This document shows positions 35,822 through 48,526 of a stretch of DNA of 64,000 nucleotides, piece by piece. Where the stretch lies: the NCBI GenBank assembly GCA_944990035.1, contig CALYLX010000149.1, forward strand, positions 248,001-312,000, given 5' to 3'. The DNA comes from Clitopilus passeckerianus (taxonomy: Eukaryota; Basidiomycota; Agaricomycetes; Agaricales; Entolomataceae). Below the pieces are notes generated by a model that did not search any database, had not been told where the DNA came from, and saw only the letters and a list, made by a program, of their open reading frames with translations. Every line of letters starts with the position of its first letter. Position 1 is the first letter of the stretch. Position numbers and translations under genes: made by a program.

Positions 35822-38777
35822 ATGTTTCTCCGTAGGCTCAAGACCGTCGTTATTCTCGCTGTTGCGCTTGCACATTCCACCTCAGTGGCTGCGCTTGACG
35901 ACCTGCCAGTCTATACTGATGGTGCCCTGGCCTCCGGTTGGGAAAATTGGAGTTGGAGCAGTACCATCGACTTCGCGGCAACCGACCTCTTTGAGGGAAC
36001 CAGCAGTATTGCTATTACCAGCGATGCCTGGGCTGCTGTCTCCGTCAAGCTGGAGGGTACATTCCCTACATATGCCGGATTGAAATTTGATATCGCGGTA
36101 CGACCAATGTTTTGCCTCTTTTTGGCACCTCAACTAACGACATGCTTCCACTAGGGTGCAAACCCAGACATTCAAATTTACTTCGATTCGACCGTGGATA
36201 GTGTCACCTCCGCCAGTATACCCCTTTCCGCGTTTGGACAGACCATCACCAACTCCAAGTTCACGAGCTTGTTAATCGACTTCAGTTCACTTCCTGGGAC
36301 AGGAGCACCTCTGGTTTGTACTCCTTGGATACTTCTCGCCGCATGCTCACTTGTTCTCTAGGGTAATGCCACCTGGGACCGTATCAGCTTCCAAGGTGGA
36401 GCAAACGGCGCGACCGTACGTCCGACTTCCCGTGCAGGCAATTCACCAACTAACCTTTCGTCTCCAGTATCACCTTGATAACGTGGTCCTTGTCAGCGTA
36501 AGCCACTCTTTGTGTACAGATTCATCTTTCTTGCGCTCAACATCCCAATAGTCGATCTTCGTAGCGCCAACCTTCCTGAGCGCAGAGCCAATTGGAACCA
36601 ACGTCATCGCGGTCACCACGACTGGGACACCGGACTTTTCCAAAGTGAATGTTACCTTGAATAGTAAGGTGGGTGTATATATGTGTGCTCCAAATTCTCC
36701 TCGTTTATCTCACCCTTGCTGCATCACAGGCTGTCAAAGTTTCGAAGTCGGTTTCTTACTCTCCACCCGACACTCCGGGCAAATCCATCACGTATCTCAA
36801 CTTGGCCACGAACCTCGCCGCTGGCCCACTCAGCATTGCAACTCCAAACGGAACCTTCTCATATACCCTTCCAAAGGTTTCTACTGGAAGGTAAATGGTT
36901 GTTGCTTCGCTCCAAAGAAAGATACTGAGAGCTCTTCGTCGTCCTTAGCGTGACTACATCCGGCGCCTACCCCATCAACCCCTACGTCTATGGTGTCAAC
37001 TTCCCCACTAACGCGGCCTACATCAAGAATCTGGGCGTGACCCTCTCTCGATGGGGAGGCAATGCTGTCACCGCATACAATCCTTTCGGAGGCTTCACGA
37101 ATGCAGGCAACGATTGGTTCTTCGAAAATCGCGCATCCGACAGCGCAGATGATTGGGTCGGATGGGTGAAAGGTGCTGGGTCAGATGCACTGCTTACTGT
37201 TCCTGCGTAGGTCTCTCCAGTTCATGCAACGTCAAACAGGTACTGACATCCCGCCACAGCCTGGATTGGGTGTCAAAGGATGCTACTTCATACTCATACC
37301 CCAAAACTGTCTACCCAGGTGAGATACCCATTTTCCTCCGTCCAAGCATCGCGGGACTGACACCTGGATTGTAGACCAGGCCAAGTTTGATACTTATAAC
37401 GCTGATGCGGGCAATGGTCAATACGCAAATGGGTCCTGGGTTCAGCCTGTTCCAGACCCGAGCAAAGTCTATACCTCCTGGAACACGACCGCCGCTAAGA
37501 CGTGGCTCACGGGCCTCAAGAACAAGCCGAAGATCGTTGCCATTGATAACGAGATTGAAATTGCGCACAGTACGCACCAGGACATGCATTCTGAGTAAGT
37601 AAGCTTCCTCCCAGCGTGATTGCCTCCCATTGACCTGGACCATACAGGCCCATGAGCTACGACGAAGAGCTGAAGCGTGTCGTTGACTTCGCTACAGCAG
37701 CAAAAGCTGCTCTACCCAATGTTCTCGTCGCTGCTCCTTCAACCTGTGCATGGTGGTTCTGTACGTTATGACACCCTTTCCCTCGTCCAACACCTCACCT
37801 TCGTCGTCAGATTGGACCAGCGCTGTCGGTTATACTGACAACGCAGCACACAACAACACCGACTTCTTGCCGTGGTTCCTTCAGCAAATGAAGGCTCAGG
37901 AAACAAAGCTTGGCCGCCGTCTCCTCGATTATCTTGACATCCATTACTACTACGCCGCGGATACCAGCTCCAACAACGCCACCGCCAAGGCTATACGTCT
38001 CAGGCAAACGCGCAGCCTCTGGGTATGTCCTTTGTGCAACCTTATCAGTCAAGATACACTGCTTACGCCTCTTGAAGGATCCTACTTACGTGGATGAATC
38101 TTGGATCGCCACCGACCCTCAAAATCACCAGCCGAACCCTACGAAGGTCCAACTGATCCCCCGATTCCGCTCCCTCATAGACAGCCTCTATCCCGGAACC
38201 AAGCTATCGATAAGTGAATGGAGCTCTACCAACGACAACGATATCACTGGTGGTCTGCTCACAGCAGATGTTCTCGGTATTTTCGGCAAATATAAGGTCG
38301 ACGCTGCTACCTACTGGGCCACGCCGAACGAGCAAGGTCCCGTTGGTCTCGCTTACTGGTTGTACCGAGGGTGAGTTCTCTCTTCAGGCCGCTTAGCTCC
38401 TACTAACTTGAGCTTTTCTAATTCAGGAACGGAGTATACTTTGGAAGCAGCAGTGCTCAAGTAACAGTCGCCAATACAACTCCTGACACGCTTGGCATCT
38501 ACGCAGGTACTCAGAGCGGAAAGCTTACCCTCGTCATCATCAACAAGAACCACGCTTCCCCTGTCTCGTTCACCCTATCGAACGTCCCATCTGGAACATA
38601 CTTTGTACGCCACTTCGGTGGTTCGTCTGGTGTGGCGAAGTGGCAGGTTAGTACTTCCCCTATTCTTCCTATCCGCTGTAGGCTAATCTTCTATTCTCAC
38701 AGACGACAATGACGATAACCCCTAGCCAATACATCGTTGTTCCATCATATACCGCAGTCTTCCTCCAGCAGAAGTAG
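35822..38777 (+). CDS. Glycoside hydrolase family 44 (endo-beta-1,4-glucanase/xyloglucanase-like)
   Basis: Fourteen exons: 35822..36097, 36155..36313, 36362..36415, 36468..36497, 36552..36668, 36730..36890, 36949..37206, 37260..37318, 37375..37594, 37648..37760, 37811..38022, 38078..38370, 38427..38646, 38703..38777. They give 536 residues in one frame. Residues 1 to about 24 are a signal peptide, so the enzyme is secreted. Residues 25-180 form a beta-rich, CBM-like module. The GH44 core starts near PINPYVYGVNFP and LSRWGGNAVTAYNPF. The proposed acid/base is Glu219 in AIDNEIEIAHST and the nucleophile is Glu388 in LSISEWSSTND. Both positions follow the family's N-E and S/T-E-W/Y pattern. A C-terminal beta-sandwich ends with SYTAVFLQQK. 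It should cut cellulose or xyloglucan in plant cell walls. GH44 is an uncommon family in fungi and mainly found in some basidiomycetes. Confidence 0.9.
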
Positions 38778-39158
38778 CACCTTGACTAGTAGCTCTCCAT
38801 GATAATATCAATCCAATTCTTGCGTCCCTAGCCTACACTGATCATGGCAGCTCTAGAAACCAAGGTTGCACTCTCCGGATGATTAAGCATCAAGTAGGCG
38901 TTCATCGTCTTACAACTCTCCTTCCAAGGATGACCAATGCATCAGTGCATTTGGAGGAGAATAGGCAGACTTGGTGGGAGGCGCCTTTAGAAAGATTAAG
39001 CGCCTATGGTAATCCCCGCAAATTGCTGAACAAGATTGATGGCGGATTGCTCAGCCTTTTGGCTTCGGAGTCTGGATATCGAGATGCTTAGCAATCCTCT
39101 GAGGCGCATTCTCATGTTGTTAAGGGTCAAGATCGATCTGTTCGGATAATGGAATCTG
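38778..39158. other. Spacer between GH44 and the GST array
   Basis: No supported gene. It holds the GH44 3' region and the promoter of the first GST. Confidence 0.5.
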
Positions 39159-39168
39159 GATATATATC
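39159..39168 (+). promoter_or_regulatory. TATA-like box of GST copy 1
   Basis: GATATATATC lies about 77 bases before the ATG at 39245. Confidence 0.45.
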
Positions 39169-39244
39169 AGGTCAAACGTCCACTTGAGGAACAGTACTCC
39201 CATCTATCTTGAATACCCGCCCAACCTCTCCTCCTCATCCAAAA

Positions 39245-40114
39245 ATGGTCTTCAAGCTTGTCGGTGTTCCTTACTTTGCGTGGACCCAGCTCGTTGCGGC
39301 AGTCCTCATTGAGAAAGAGGTCCCATTTGAGCTCGTAGAGGTCGATTTCAAGGGCGGAGAGCACAAATCCGGCGCCTTCCTCGAGAAGCAGCCCTTCGGC
39401 CAAGTCCCCTACATCGTGCGTGACCCTCCTGATTAAGAGCGGGTACCTTAATCATATGCGCCATAGGACGACGATGGGTTTATTCTCTACGAGAGCCGTG
39501 CCATTAGCAGATATATCGCTGAGAAATATGCTGATCAGGGCACTAAGCTCATCCCAACCGACCTCAAAGCAAAGGCATTGTTCGAGCAGGCCGCATCAAT
39601 TGAGCAAAATAACTTCCTCCCTTACGCGCTCGCCGCAGTTGCAGAAATCCGTTATAAACCGTGAGTATCACGGGGGGTTTCAAACAATATTCAACGTTCA
39701 AACGGCTAACAATCATGAAGCATGAGTGGGCTTACGCCCGATCAGGCTGTGTTCGAGGAGAAAATCAAAGAGCTCGACCAGCGTCTCGATGTTTACGAGG
39801 AGATCCTAGCAAAGCAGAAGTACCTGGCTGGTGATGTGAGTTCTCTTGTTTGCCCACATGTATATACCTCGACTGATAACCTCTGTTTTCCCTAGGAAAT
39901 CACCCTCGCTGACCTGTTCCACCTTCCTTATGCATATCTGCTAAAGGAGGTTGGCAGCGATATCATGACGAGCAAGCCTAATGTGGCAAGGTGAAGTCGA
40001 CATGCCAAATTTACCAGTGATTGCAGATCTAACTAAGTGATCAGATGGTACAATGAGATCATATCTCGACATTCGTGGCAGGCGGTGAAGGATGCTGCAA
40101 AAGGCACGGCATAG
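39245..40114 (+). CDS. Glutathione S-transferase, phi-like, copy 1 (Phe at catalytic position)
   Basis: Exons 39245..39415, 39467..39660, 39721..39835, 39896..39990 and 40045..40114 give 214 residues. The thioredoxin-like N-domain has QPFGQVPY with the cis-proline at 55 and the glutathione-binding ESRAISRYI. The helical C-domain runs from ALFEQAASIEQNNF to ITLADLFHLPYAYL and the terminal SWQAVKD, as in phi-class enzymes. These normally conjugate glutathione to electrophiles or reduce peroxides in the cytosol. Around residue 11, where phi GSTs have the catalytic Ser (as in copies 4-6), this copy has VPYFAWTQ, with Phe at that site. It may have lost thiol activation, use another residue, or act as a ligand carrier. 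First gene of a six-copy plus-strand array. Confidence 0.9.
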
Positions 40115-40362
40115 TCGAGTTACCGAACCGAGCGTAGGATGCAATCTTCTGTTTCTAACACCGGCGGAGTACTAGGAATATAATACATTTTCGCTGCCAT
40201 TCCCCGGCAGGTGACTGCCGTCGCGACAGAGAGATCCTTCGATCAGAAGAATAGTGGATCGCGTGCGATGAAAGCCAATTCAACGCAAACATTTCACCCT
40301 TCAGGGGTTGAGCATCGGTATGGTGCGCTGAATAAACCCCGGTAACGCAGAATACCAAACTG

Positions 40363-40370
40363 TATAAATA
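40363..40370 (+). promoter_or_regulatory. TATA box of GST copy 2
   Basis: TATAAATA, 75 bases before the ATG at 40446. Confidence 0.6.
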
Positions 40371-40445
40371 CGAGCCGAATCCTGTCTCTACTTCAACAGG
40401 GCCCCGAATACTCTCATCGCCAAGCCCCTCATCAGTGATCTAAAA

Positions 40446-41313
40446 ATGGTTCTGAAGCTTGTTGGCGTCCCATACTTTGCCTTCACACAGCTCGTCGCGG
40501 CGGTCCTACTTGAGAAGCAAGTCCCATTCGAGTTGGTGGAGGTAGACTACTGGGCCGGTGAGCACAAAGCGGATTCCTACCTCGAAAAACATCCTTTCGG
40601 TCAGATCCCGTATATTGTGCGTCTCTTCGTCTATCTCTCGTAGTATATCTAATTCAAAGTGCGGCAGGACGACGATGGCCTTGTTCTTTATGAGAGTCGT
40701 GCCATTTGTCGATACATCGTAGAGAAGTACCCGGATCTTGGCCCCAAGCTTGTCCCTTCGGACATCACTGCTAGGGCTCTGTTCGAGCAGGCTGCGTCAA
40801 TTGAAGTTAATAATTTCTATCCATACGCATACCGGGCCGTCGCCGAAATGACGTACAAGCCGTACGGTCGTAATCTTGTAGAACATCCTTGAAGATTAAA
40901 TCACTAACCTATCTCTAGGTTGCTCAAGCTGACGCCGGATGAAGAGGTATTCAAGCGGAACGTTGACGAACTCGACAAGAAATTAGACGTGTACGATAAA
41001 ATCTTGTCAAAGCAGAAATACCTAGCAGGAGATGTCAGTAACCTGATGCCTTCATGTTGGTTTCGTCGGTTGATTCTGACTTACTCCGTCAGGAAATTAC
41101 TTTAGCTGATCTCTTCCATCTTCCATACGCGTACCTCCTCAAGGGCACAGGCAGCGAGATCATGACGAGCAAACCTAATGTCGCCAGGTATTGCTCCTAT
41201 GCATATTTAGCGAGACATACGTACTCAACGTTTCTCCCAGGTGGTATAATGATATTATATCTCGTCCTTCGTGGCAAGCCGTCAAGGAGACTGTTAAAGG
41301 TACCGGTGCGTAG
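40446..41313 (+). CDS. Glutathione S-transferase, phi-like, copy 2 (Phe at catalytic position)
   Basis: Exons 40446..40616, 40668..40861, 40919..41033, 41093..41187 and 41241..41313 give 215 residues. Exon lengths and phases are those of copy 1 apart from three extra bases at the end. It is closest to copy 1: both begin with the same N-terminal motif, here VPYFAFTQ, with Phe at position 11 in place of the catalytic Ser. Glutathione-site marks HPFGQIPY and ESRAICRYI are intact. One of the introns uses a GTACGG donor. Copies 1 and 2 are separated by only 331 bases and look like the product of a tandem duplication after the Ser had been lost. Confidence 0.9.
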
Positions 41314-43650
41314 GCGTTGGGGCTCACCCTCCAGGTGGGAAAAGAGAGGAGAGATTGACATAGGAGATGTAATATATAACTACGATGCAGAAATACGATG
41401 ATGCCAGGGCACGATATGATCTTATCCTTCCGCTCAGGTTCCACTCTGCAGCTCGGTCCATCTATACGCTCGAGCCCGTGATGCTGAAAAGATAACCTTT
41501 TGATGTTCTACTATCGTCGATTATGATTGTCATACCTATGTGACAAAATGTGTAATTCAAAGGCTACACTCAGGCTAAACGGAGATAATTTTTTTATTTC
41601 CCTTATTTCCCACTCAAGGGAAGGTGCTGCTGGGGAATATATCAGCACTACGATAATTCAGGCTCAATCCCTCCTCGATGTTTACTGAGCAGTAGAAAAC
41701 TTGTCATGACGATCGGTGAATGTATAGGCATCTAGGATCACGGGATCCGCCACGCAGGTGTCGTCTATGCCTTTCCGAGCTTCATCGGCTATCCCAGCTG
41801 CGTCAACGCCATCTCTCCTCCTACTTGTCCATATCCATCCCTTTCTCATTATCTGGGGCGGATGATAACCAGCCGCGTGACCCGCGTCTGTGTGAGCTCC
41901 TCACATGCCGTCTCAGGTGTTGTTTGCGTGACCAGCCCCACCTCTGCTATTTTTTTTTCCCAGTCATTAGGTAAGGCGGACCCGCTCCTGCCTACGCAGC
42001 TGCAGCTGAGGGTGAAGAAGACATAGGAGTTCTTGCGCATTTGGAAGAGGATGGGGAAGCGTCAACGGTGGACAACGTGCTGCCTGGCCGTGATCTGTTG
42101 CAAACCCAGTCCGAGGCGCAGATGGGGAGGTCGAGAGAGTCTGAATATCTATACACAAGGTATGTGTGCGCCATCATCCCCAGCTCAGAAATTGTTGAAG
42201 GGTACGGCGTGAGGGGCTGCCAATACTAGAGTGGTTCCTGAGGCTGGAAGCTCCGTAACTGCCACCTAGAACGGTGGCAGCAGAAACACTGGCAGGCCCA
42301 TCAATGCCGATCTCTTCGTCGTCTCCCATGCTTTATCCTCATAGACCTCATCCAATGGACGGTCCTCTCTGGCAGCCGTGCAAGAGGTGGCCAAGGCTAA
42401 GGGTGTCGGAAAAACTCGTGGGGGCGCAAAAGCCATCTACAATCCATTATCTGTCTTGCGGCAGACAGGTCAATGGTATTTTCATCGGATCGTCCTGTGT
42501 GCAGGGTACGCCTATCGCATCATCCCCGCCTTGGAATTGTTGACGCCTTCGGGGACTGGCGACGCTGAGGCGGGGCGTTTCCTGGCCGAGATGGCCAAGA
42601 GCTCCATAACGGCGACTGGCAGAGCGGCAGAACATCGTCGTTGGAGGGAAAATGTGGAGGGTGAAGACGGTATCGGGAAAGCTGTTCCCCTGGTAGCAAG
42701 ATACCTGCGGATGAGGGATCGACAGCGACTTTGGCCAGGTGTCCAGGTACGAGAGACGCTCCTCTGGGCGGTACGACAGGGGACGGCAGGGGACCACGGG
42801 ACTATGTCCATAGAAGTCGACTTCAACGATGAAAGGTTCGTTCCGCCGTTCTCTGCCTGCGTGTGTTCGTAACGTGTGTTAGGCGGAATGCCCGTGTCTG
42901 GAGGCGTTGATGCATGCATGTGGCGGGATTTACAGGTGTTTGAGCGGCGGCAGCCACAAAGTGGCGGCCAGGTAGCTGGACGAACCATACTGGGACTTCG
43001 TCCCTGTCAGATCGAAGGTGCTCGACAGACCTGTGAGCAGCGAAAGGTCAGAATTTTCGGTGTGGAAGCGGCAAGACTGCAAGGAAAGGAAAGGTACGTT
43101 GGCAAGGAAAATACTTGAATGGTCAACAAGCATCGTCGGGAACAGAAGTAACAGATTGACCCACCTGACCTGTCGCTCTGGGCCGTAACGAAGCTCCGAC
43201 GTTGGTTTCAGTGGTGGGCGGTTGAGGGTCGTGAATTGCTGCCAATATTTCTGTGTTGGGATTCCGCGCGTCCGAAAATAATTCTCTGAACAAGTGGTAA
43301 ATTTGTCAGTTACAATTTCTTTGAGTCATGGTGGGGTAGGGAAGCGACAAGTTGGATTAACGAATAATATGAACGATGAAACACTGCAAAGTTTTGAATA
43401 ACGAGGATCCGACGAGGAGATATGTACCTTTGCGAGATTCCTTCCATTAACACCTTCCTGGAACTAGAAGAATAGCCCAAGTTTGCTCAACACCCTCGCG
43501 TCCTGCTGTCCGACATTTGAGAAACACGACCAGAAGGCTTCAGCGCTTCTTCCTGCTTCTTCTTGTCGAGTGTTGGGCATCCGTGGAGCTGATATTGTAA
43601 AGCGTCAAGGCAGGAAGAAAATGGGAGGCAATGCTGACCGCCTACGAGGC
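41314..43650. other. Repeat-rich stretch inside the GST array
   Basis: No supported gene. The minus strand at 42930-43133 shares strings with 61395-61560 on the plus strand, for example a frame reading FDLTGT preceded by NSD. The neighbouring 42.4-42.9 kb part has similar but weaker resemblance to 61.6-61.7 kb. This looks like a decayed mobile element that split the GST array. Confidence 0.5.
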
Positions 43651-43832
43651 TCTTCTGGAATTTCCCTGGGATAATCCCAATTTTCTTTTCTGGCCAAAGT
43701 GGTCTCTATCTGTCCTGGTTCAATGTCAACTTTCAATTGACTGCCAAACCTGCGCTCTGGCACAGCTCGTTCGGCTTATTTGGTGTTGTAATTTTTTGGT
43801 TATTTGGTGTGAATCCAGTCCCTTTGCGGACC
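43651..43832 (+). repeat. Inverted dispersed repeat R, copy 1
   Basis: This stretch matches the minus strand of 60470-60629. Shared strings include TTTTCTTTTCTGGCCAAA and TTATTTGGTGTTGTAATTTTT-type runs and CCCTTTGCG. Both reading frames are conserved in parts, so it is nucleotide-level similarity and not one conserved protein. It lies 130 bases before the BTB gene at 43963. Confidence 0.75.
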
Positions 43833-43962
43833 TATATCTGCTACTTCCGTAGAACGATCAACAGTGCCTTTTGGAACTTGCTAGCGACTTCCATAATCCG
43901 TTTGTATTTAACACGTCGATCGTTACGCAAAGACCACTGTTACTCCTCAACCCGCTTTCTCG

Positions 43963-45168
43963 ATGGAAGGTCTCGATCTCACTAGCGGCATGTACACAGA
44001 CTTTGGGGAATCTCTATGGAACCTCTTGAACCTCGAGGTGCGCAGTGTTTTGATCTCTCACTTGAGCTGGAAGTTGAATTGCGACGCCGTGTGTTTTCAA
44101 GGACAGTCAGATTAGCGTTTCCGAAGTCACCCAATGGGTAAGAGCGAATATTTAGAGTTTTAAAGCACCAATCATGACCTCATCGTGGATTATAATTTAG
44201 GCACCTACTGGTCCAAACCAGCTCACCTCATCATTGTCCTTCTTTCCCGGCGCACGTGACTCGGAAGCAAATGTGGTGTTCTGCACTGCCGACTGCATCC
44301 TGTTCTATGTGGACACTGAAATCCTTCTCCGCATCTCCAAAAACGCTTTCGGTGAGCTCTTGAAGGATATCGATGATCAAGGAACGAGTCCATCCTTCGT
44401 GTGCATATCGGAGACGTCTCCTGTCCTGGATGTAATGCTCCACCTTCTGTATTATCTGGCCTTCGCTGAGAACGTTCCTCTACCCAAAGACTTGATCGAC
44501 GGGATTGGGCGAATGTCCGGCTATGGTATAGATCCAAACGACCTCCTAACTCCAGCAAACCCCTGCTACAATCACATTCTCAACGTCGTTCCGTTGCACC
44601 CTCTAGAGTTGTACACTCTTGCTGCAAAGTTCGGTATCCGACATCTAGCAGTCACAGCTTCTTCGCATCTTCTCTCGCAGTCTCTCGACGCCATTAGCGA
44701 TGAGATGGCCGGAGAGATGGGCGGTGTCTACCTGCAACAACTTTTCGAGCTCCATTCCCATCGCCGTGGCAAGCTCAAATCAATCATGGAGAAGCCCCCA
44801 CATCCTCATGAACCAACGGAGGGCTGTGACTTCGCCGAGCAGAAGAAGTTAAGCAGGGCTTGGAAGATGGTCGCAGGATACTTCATCTGGGAGGCCAAAT
44901 GCGGTAAGGACGTCCATTTCCATACGTCGTTCAATTCATATTCACCCCTCCTTCGGAAAAGACCTTTCACCCCAAACCATTCAGGCAGAGTTTAAGCGCC
45001 TGGGTGAGCGCCTTGAATGCGATCTATGTCGAGAGATGTTGGAAAAGCGGGTGAAGAATGTCATCATCCAATGGGTCCTAGTCAGAGTGAGTAACAGTTT
45101 ATCTCGACCAACAGGCAGCCTGACTCTTCCTTAAGCGAACGATATAGGATGGAATCAATGCAGACTGA
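43963..45168 (+). CDS. BTB/POZ-like domain protein inside the GST array
   Basis: Exons 43963..44037, 44102..44137, 44201..44903, 44989..45086 and 45148..45168 give 310 residues. The BTB-like core has SEANVVFCTADCILFYVDTE, then LLRISKNAFGEL, then VCISETSPVLDVMLHLLYYL. This is the order of the basidiomycete BTB family in which a hydrophobic strand precedes the homodimerisation helices. It continues with LYTLAAKFGIRHLAVTASSH and a C-terminal helical tail with C-D-L-C and EKRVKNVIIQWV. A paralogue runs off the right edge of the window (63512-64000, minus). Function beyond protein-protein contact is unknown. The gene lies between GST copies 2 and 3, with repeat R just upstream. Confidence 0.8.
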
Positions 45169-46801
45169 ATCCCTCGGCCCGCTAACATCGGTTGAATCCT
45201 GAAGCCAAAAACCCACATGATACGATCCATCGAGATCTGCCATACCTCTGATCATGTTATTGACAAAGGCCCATGGCGGCTGGCCGCCATTGCATATATT
45301 CCACAAAGTCATTCGAACATTGCTCTGCTCCACTTTATGTCAATATTATTTACGATTCTATACTCGATTCAAGGTCTGGGTCGTTACTTAATAGTCCCTT
45401 TATAATCCATGTAGGCCCCATGAATAGGCGGTTTTTACCCATTCTTCTAATTATTCGCCCTTTTTGTGATGTCGCTGAACTGTGAAACCTCTCGCAGCCT
45501 GATCCGCCATCGCAGATTTTCTGGAGGAAAGAGTAGGAAACCTAACCGCCCATATTTTGGCAGCACAAAGCCAAAAAGAACCCTGTCGATTCTCGTCTGC
45601 CTCCGGCCACTCCTTGGACCGAGGGGGCACCTACCTTACTCTAGATTCGGCTCTCTGACTATACATGTGGGCCTCTGGATGAAAAGAGAAAAATTAATTA
45701 ATTAATTAAGAGGAGAAAAGAGAGGAAGAGAAAGGATATGCGGAAGGCCACTCAAAGCTTGAAATTTCGTAGAAATACTCTCAGGCCGGTGCAGATCAAG
45801 GGTCCACTACTGAAATCAAGGAGCATTATCGAGAGTATGTGTGAACGGCGGGTTGCCAGTCAGGCATTCCGTGCGCCTTTTAGCGACTTTCTGTCCAGGT
45901 TTTGCGTAAATATAGACAGTGTGAGAGTGAAAAGTGAGCTAACATGGTCAACGAGGCCAATTTCCGTCTGCAAGGTTCTAGATTGCCCAGTAAATACAGG
46001 GGAGATTCTAATTCATCAAACTGCACAAAAACGAAGAGCCTTTAGAGTTGCAGGATGCCTTCGATGAGTTCTCCGTTGCTCGAACTTCATTACGGGAATA
46101 TACCAGGCCATCAGCTACTTCACAGAATGCACAATTGTGGGCAGGAACTACAAGGGAAATGCCGAATTCTACGGGAACAAACAGGATTAATGCTACTTCG
46201 GTAGTGTTCCCAGCATACGAGTAGTCAAACCCATTGGCTCCTTGAGTTTCAAGGCTGTGGCAAACGAATTCATAGTTCCGAGAGACCTCTTCCTCGAGCT
46301 GCACCCGCATCAAAAGTGCTCATTTTGGACACAACGAGCACATTCCGGAGCTCAACACTTTTGGGTTAGCAGTACGTCGTCTTTATCCACCTTTCACACC
46401 GTTCTCCTGGTCCCGAACTTTCGGAAACGGCCAAAAATCCCTGCTTTTGGTCTGAATATGGCCATGAACGCACCATTAAGCCTGATTTTCAGCCAATAAC
46501 AGGTTTAGTATTTTCTAAAACGCGCTTCGCGCGCCTACTCCAGTGTATCTATATGATATGTACACTTATACTACTTAAACTTTGCCTAGAAGCTCACCAG
46601 AACGTGTCGAATCCAAACGCGCTCCCAACGCGTCCAAAAACAGTATATCAGAATTGCCATATAGAGTATATTGATATACTATATACAGTATATCGTTTTA
46701 AACTCAGCTACATCGCTCCACACCCACAGCCATAGTTAGACTGCCTGGATTTCTGCCAGCCTTCAAACCTTCCCAGACGGTACAACATCCCCAATCCAAG
46801 A
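45169..46801. other. Gene-free stretch between the BTB gene and GST copy 3
   Basis: No supported gene. A TTAATTAA repeat (about 45693-45709) and a following purine-rich run, and GC-rich and AT-rich small palindromes at about 46521-46690, are the only textures seen. Confidence 0.5.
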
Positions 46802-47655
46802 ATGGTCCTCAAGTTGTTTGGCATCCCCAACTTCTCTCATACGCAGATAGCTGCAGTTGCCCTCATTGAAAAGAGGGTTCCATTCGAGCTGGTGCCCATA
46901 GATTTCACGGCTGGCGAGCACAAGTCGCCATCTGTGCTCGAGAAGCAACCCTTTGGCCAAGTTCCGTACATCGTGAGTGAACTTGCATGTCTGACGTAGT
47001 AGGCGCATCCTGAGAGTCTCATGAACAGGACGACGACGGTTTCATTCTGTACGAAAGCAGGGCTATCGCTCGCTACATAGCGGAGAAGTATCCGAACCAA
47101 GGTTCAATGCTGATTCCGACGGGGCTCCGGGAGAAAGCAATTTTTGAGCAAGCCGCTTCAGTGGAAATGAACAACTTCAACCCTTACGCTATGGGAGCGG
47201 TGCACGAAAACCTACTGAAGAGGTATGTACTCTGGGAGTTCTTGCGGTTTTCGAACAGATCTCCCTCCATAGGTACTACGGGCAAGAACCTGATCCTGCG
47301 GCGTTCCAGGAAAAGATTCAATCGTTGGAGAAAACTCTTGATGTCTATGACGACATCCTTTCCAAACAGAAGTATCTAGTCGGAGATGTAAGCCTCTACT
47401 CATAATTGTTCGCTTCCAGTTAACCACTGCTTCAGACTATCACGCTTGTGGACTTATTCCACCTCCCATACTCCTGTTTACTACAGGTGGCTGGAAGCGA
47501 TGTCATGACGAGTCGGCCCAATGTTGCACGGTAAGTATCGCTTGGCTAGAGAGAAATTTTGGTACCCACTGACCGCCCATCGCAGGTGGTATCAAGATAT
47601 TATCTCCAGGGCTTCCTGGCAATTGGTGAAAGATGGGATCAAGACGGAGAACTAG
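46802..47655 (+). CDS. Glutathione S-transferase, phi-like, copy 3 (Phe-Ser at catalytic site)
   Basis: Exons 46802..46972, 47029..47222, 47273..47387, 47436..47530 and 47586..47655 give 214 residues with the array's standard exon lengths. The N-terminal motif is IPNFSHTQ: Phe at position 11 and Ser at 12. This is an intermediate state between copies 1-2 (no Ser) and copies 4-6 (Ser11). Marks QPFGQVPY and ESRAIARYI are intact. The fourth exon starts with TITLVD where the other copies have EITL or a close variant. Residues differ from the other copies throughout, so it is an old member, not a recent duplicate. Confidence 0.9.
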
Positions 47656-48310
47656 CATGCATGTCGTCTTACACAATTGGAACATGAATTCTCGCAAGAA
47701 AAGACCATACTAGTACGTTTGCGTGAAACTGAAGTAGGCATATACAACGATGGTGTGACTGGTTTGGTGCTAGGCTCGGCTTAGGTATATGTCGCCTATT
47801 CAGAGTCGAAACAGACTCCTGGTGGGATCTTATAGATCGTGTTTACGGAATCTGATGACCAGAAGGATTTTGAATGTCTCTCTTGGGCCGCCGCCTTTCG
47901 CGTGATTTCTCCATTAACCCCTCAGAACAGTAAGTACTGCTGTACGATCTATGCATTTGATTAGTAACAGTTCTCTATAGAACGGAAACGCCAAGAGCTT
48001 CTCAGCTATTATGACACGTGAATGCATTGTGGGGTCCGCCTACCCAGAGCCACCAAGAACGCTGCAGATCTACTCTTGAAGTGAGTTAATGCCTCCAGCT
48101 GTTACATGAACGCTGAGAACAGTAAGCGTGAAGGCGCCCTTCAATCGGTAAATTTACCGAATGTACCATAGATCATTCGCGTCCCCGAAAGATACACCAA
48201 TAAAGGAACCAACGCTGTAGAATTGGGCAGCTTTGCTGATACTACATCGACTCACTCCATGTTCTCCTTGTTCAATGGAAGTAGAAAGTGTCAAAATGAC
48301 CACGATTTGG

Positions 48311-48460
48311 TGAGTAAAATTGATCAGCCCCATCATCCCCATCACAATTTTGTCAAAACTGCTTACGGTGCTTAGCAAGGTCCTCAATGGGACCAAGTTA
48401 GGCGCATGATCTTCCATGACCGTGACATCATTGGCATGGGTATGGTGACTATATTTAAGC
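48311..48460 (+). repeat. Duplicated GST promoter block, copy 1
   Basis: The block upstream of GST copy 4 matches the one upstream of copy 6 (51884-52016). Shared strings are TGAGTAAAATTGATCAG, TGTCAA-ACTGCTTA, GCTTAGCAAG and TATTTAAGCACCC. The last is the probable TATA box, about 70 bases before the ATG. Confidence 0.8.
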
Positions 48461-48526
48461 ACCCGCCTCTCGACGAGGTGAACAAACAACCCAACCACCC
48501 AGTTTTTACTTATTTGCGTCGTGAAC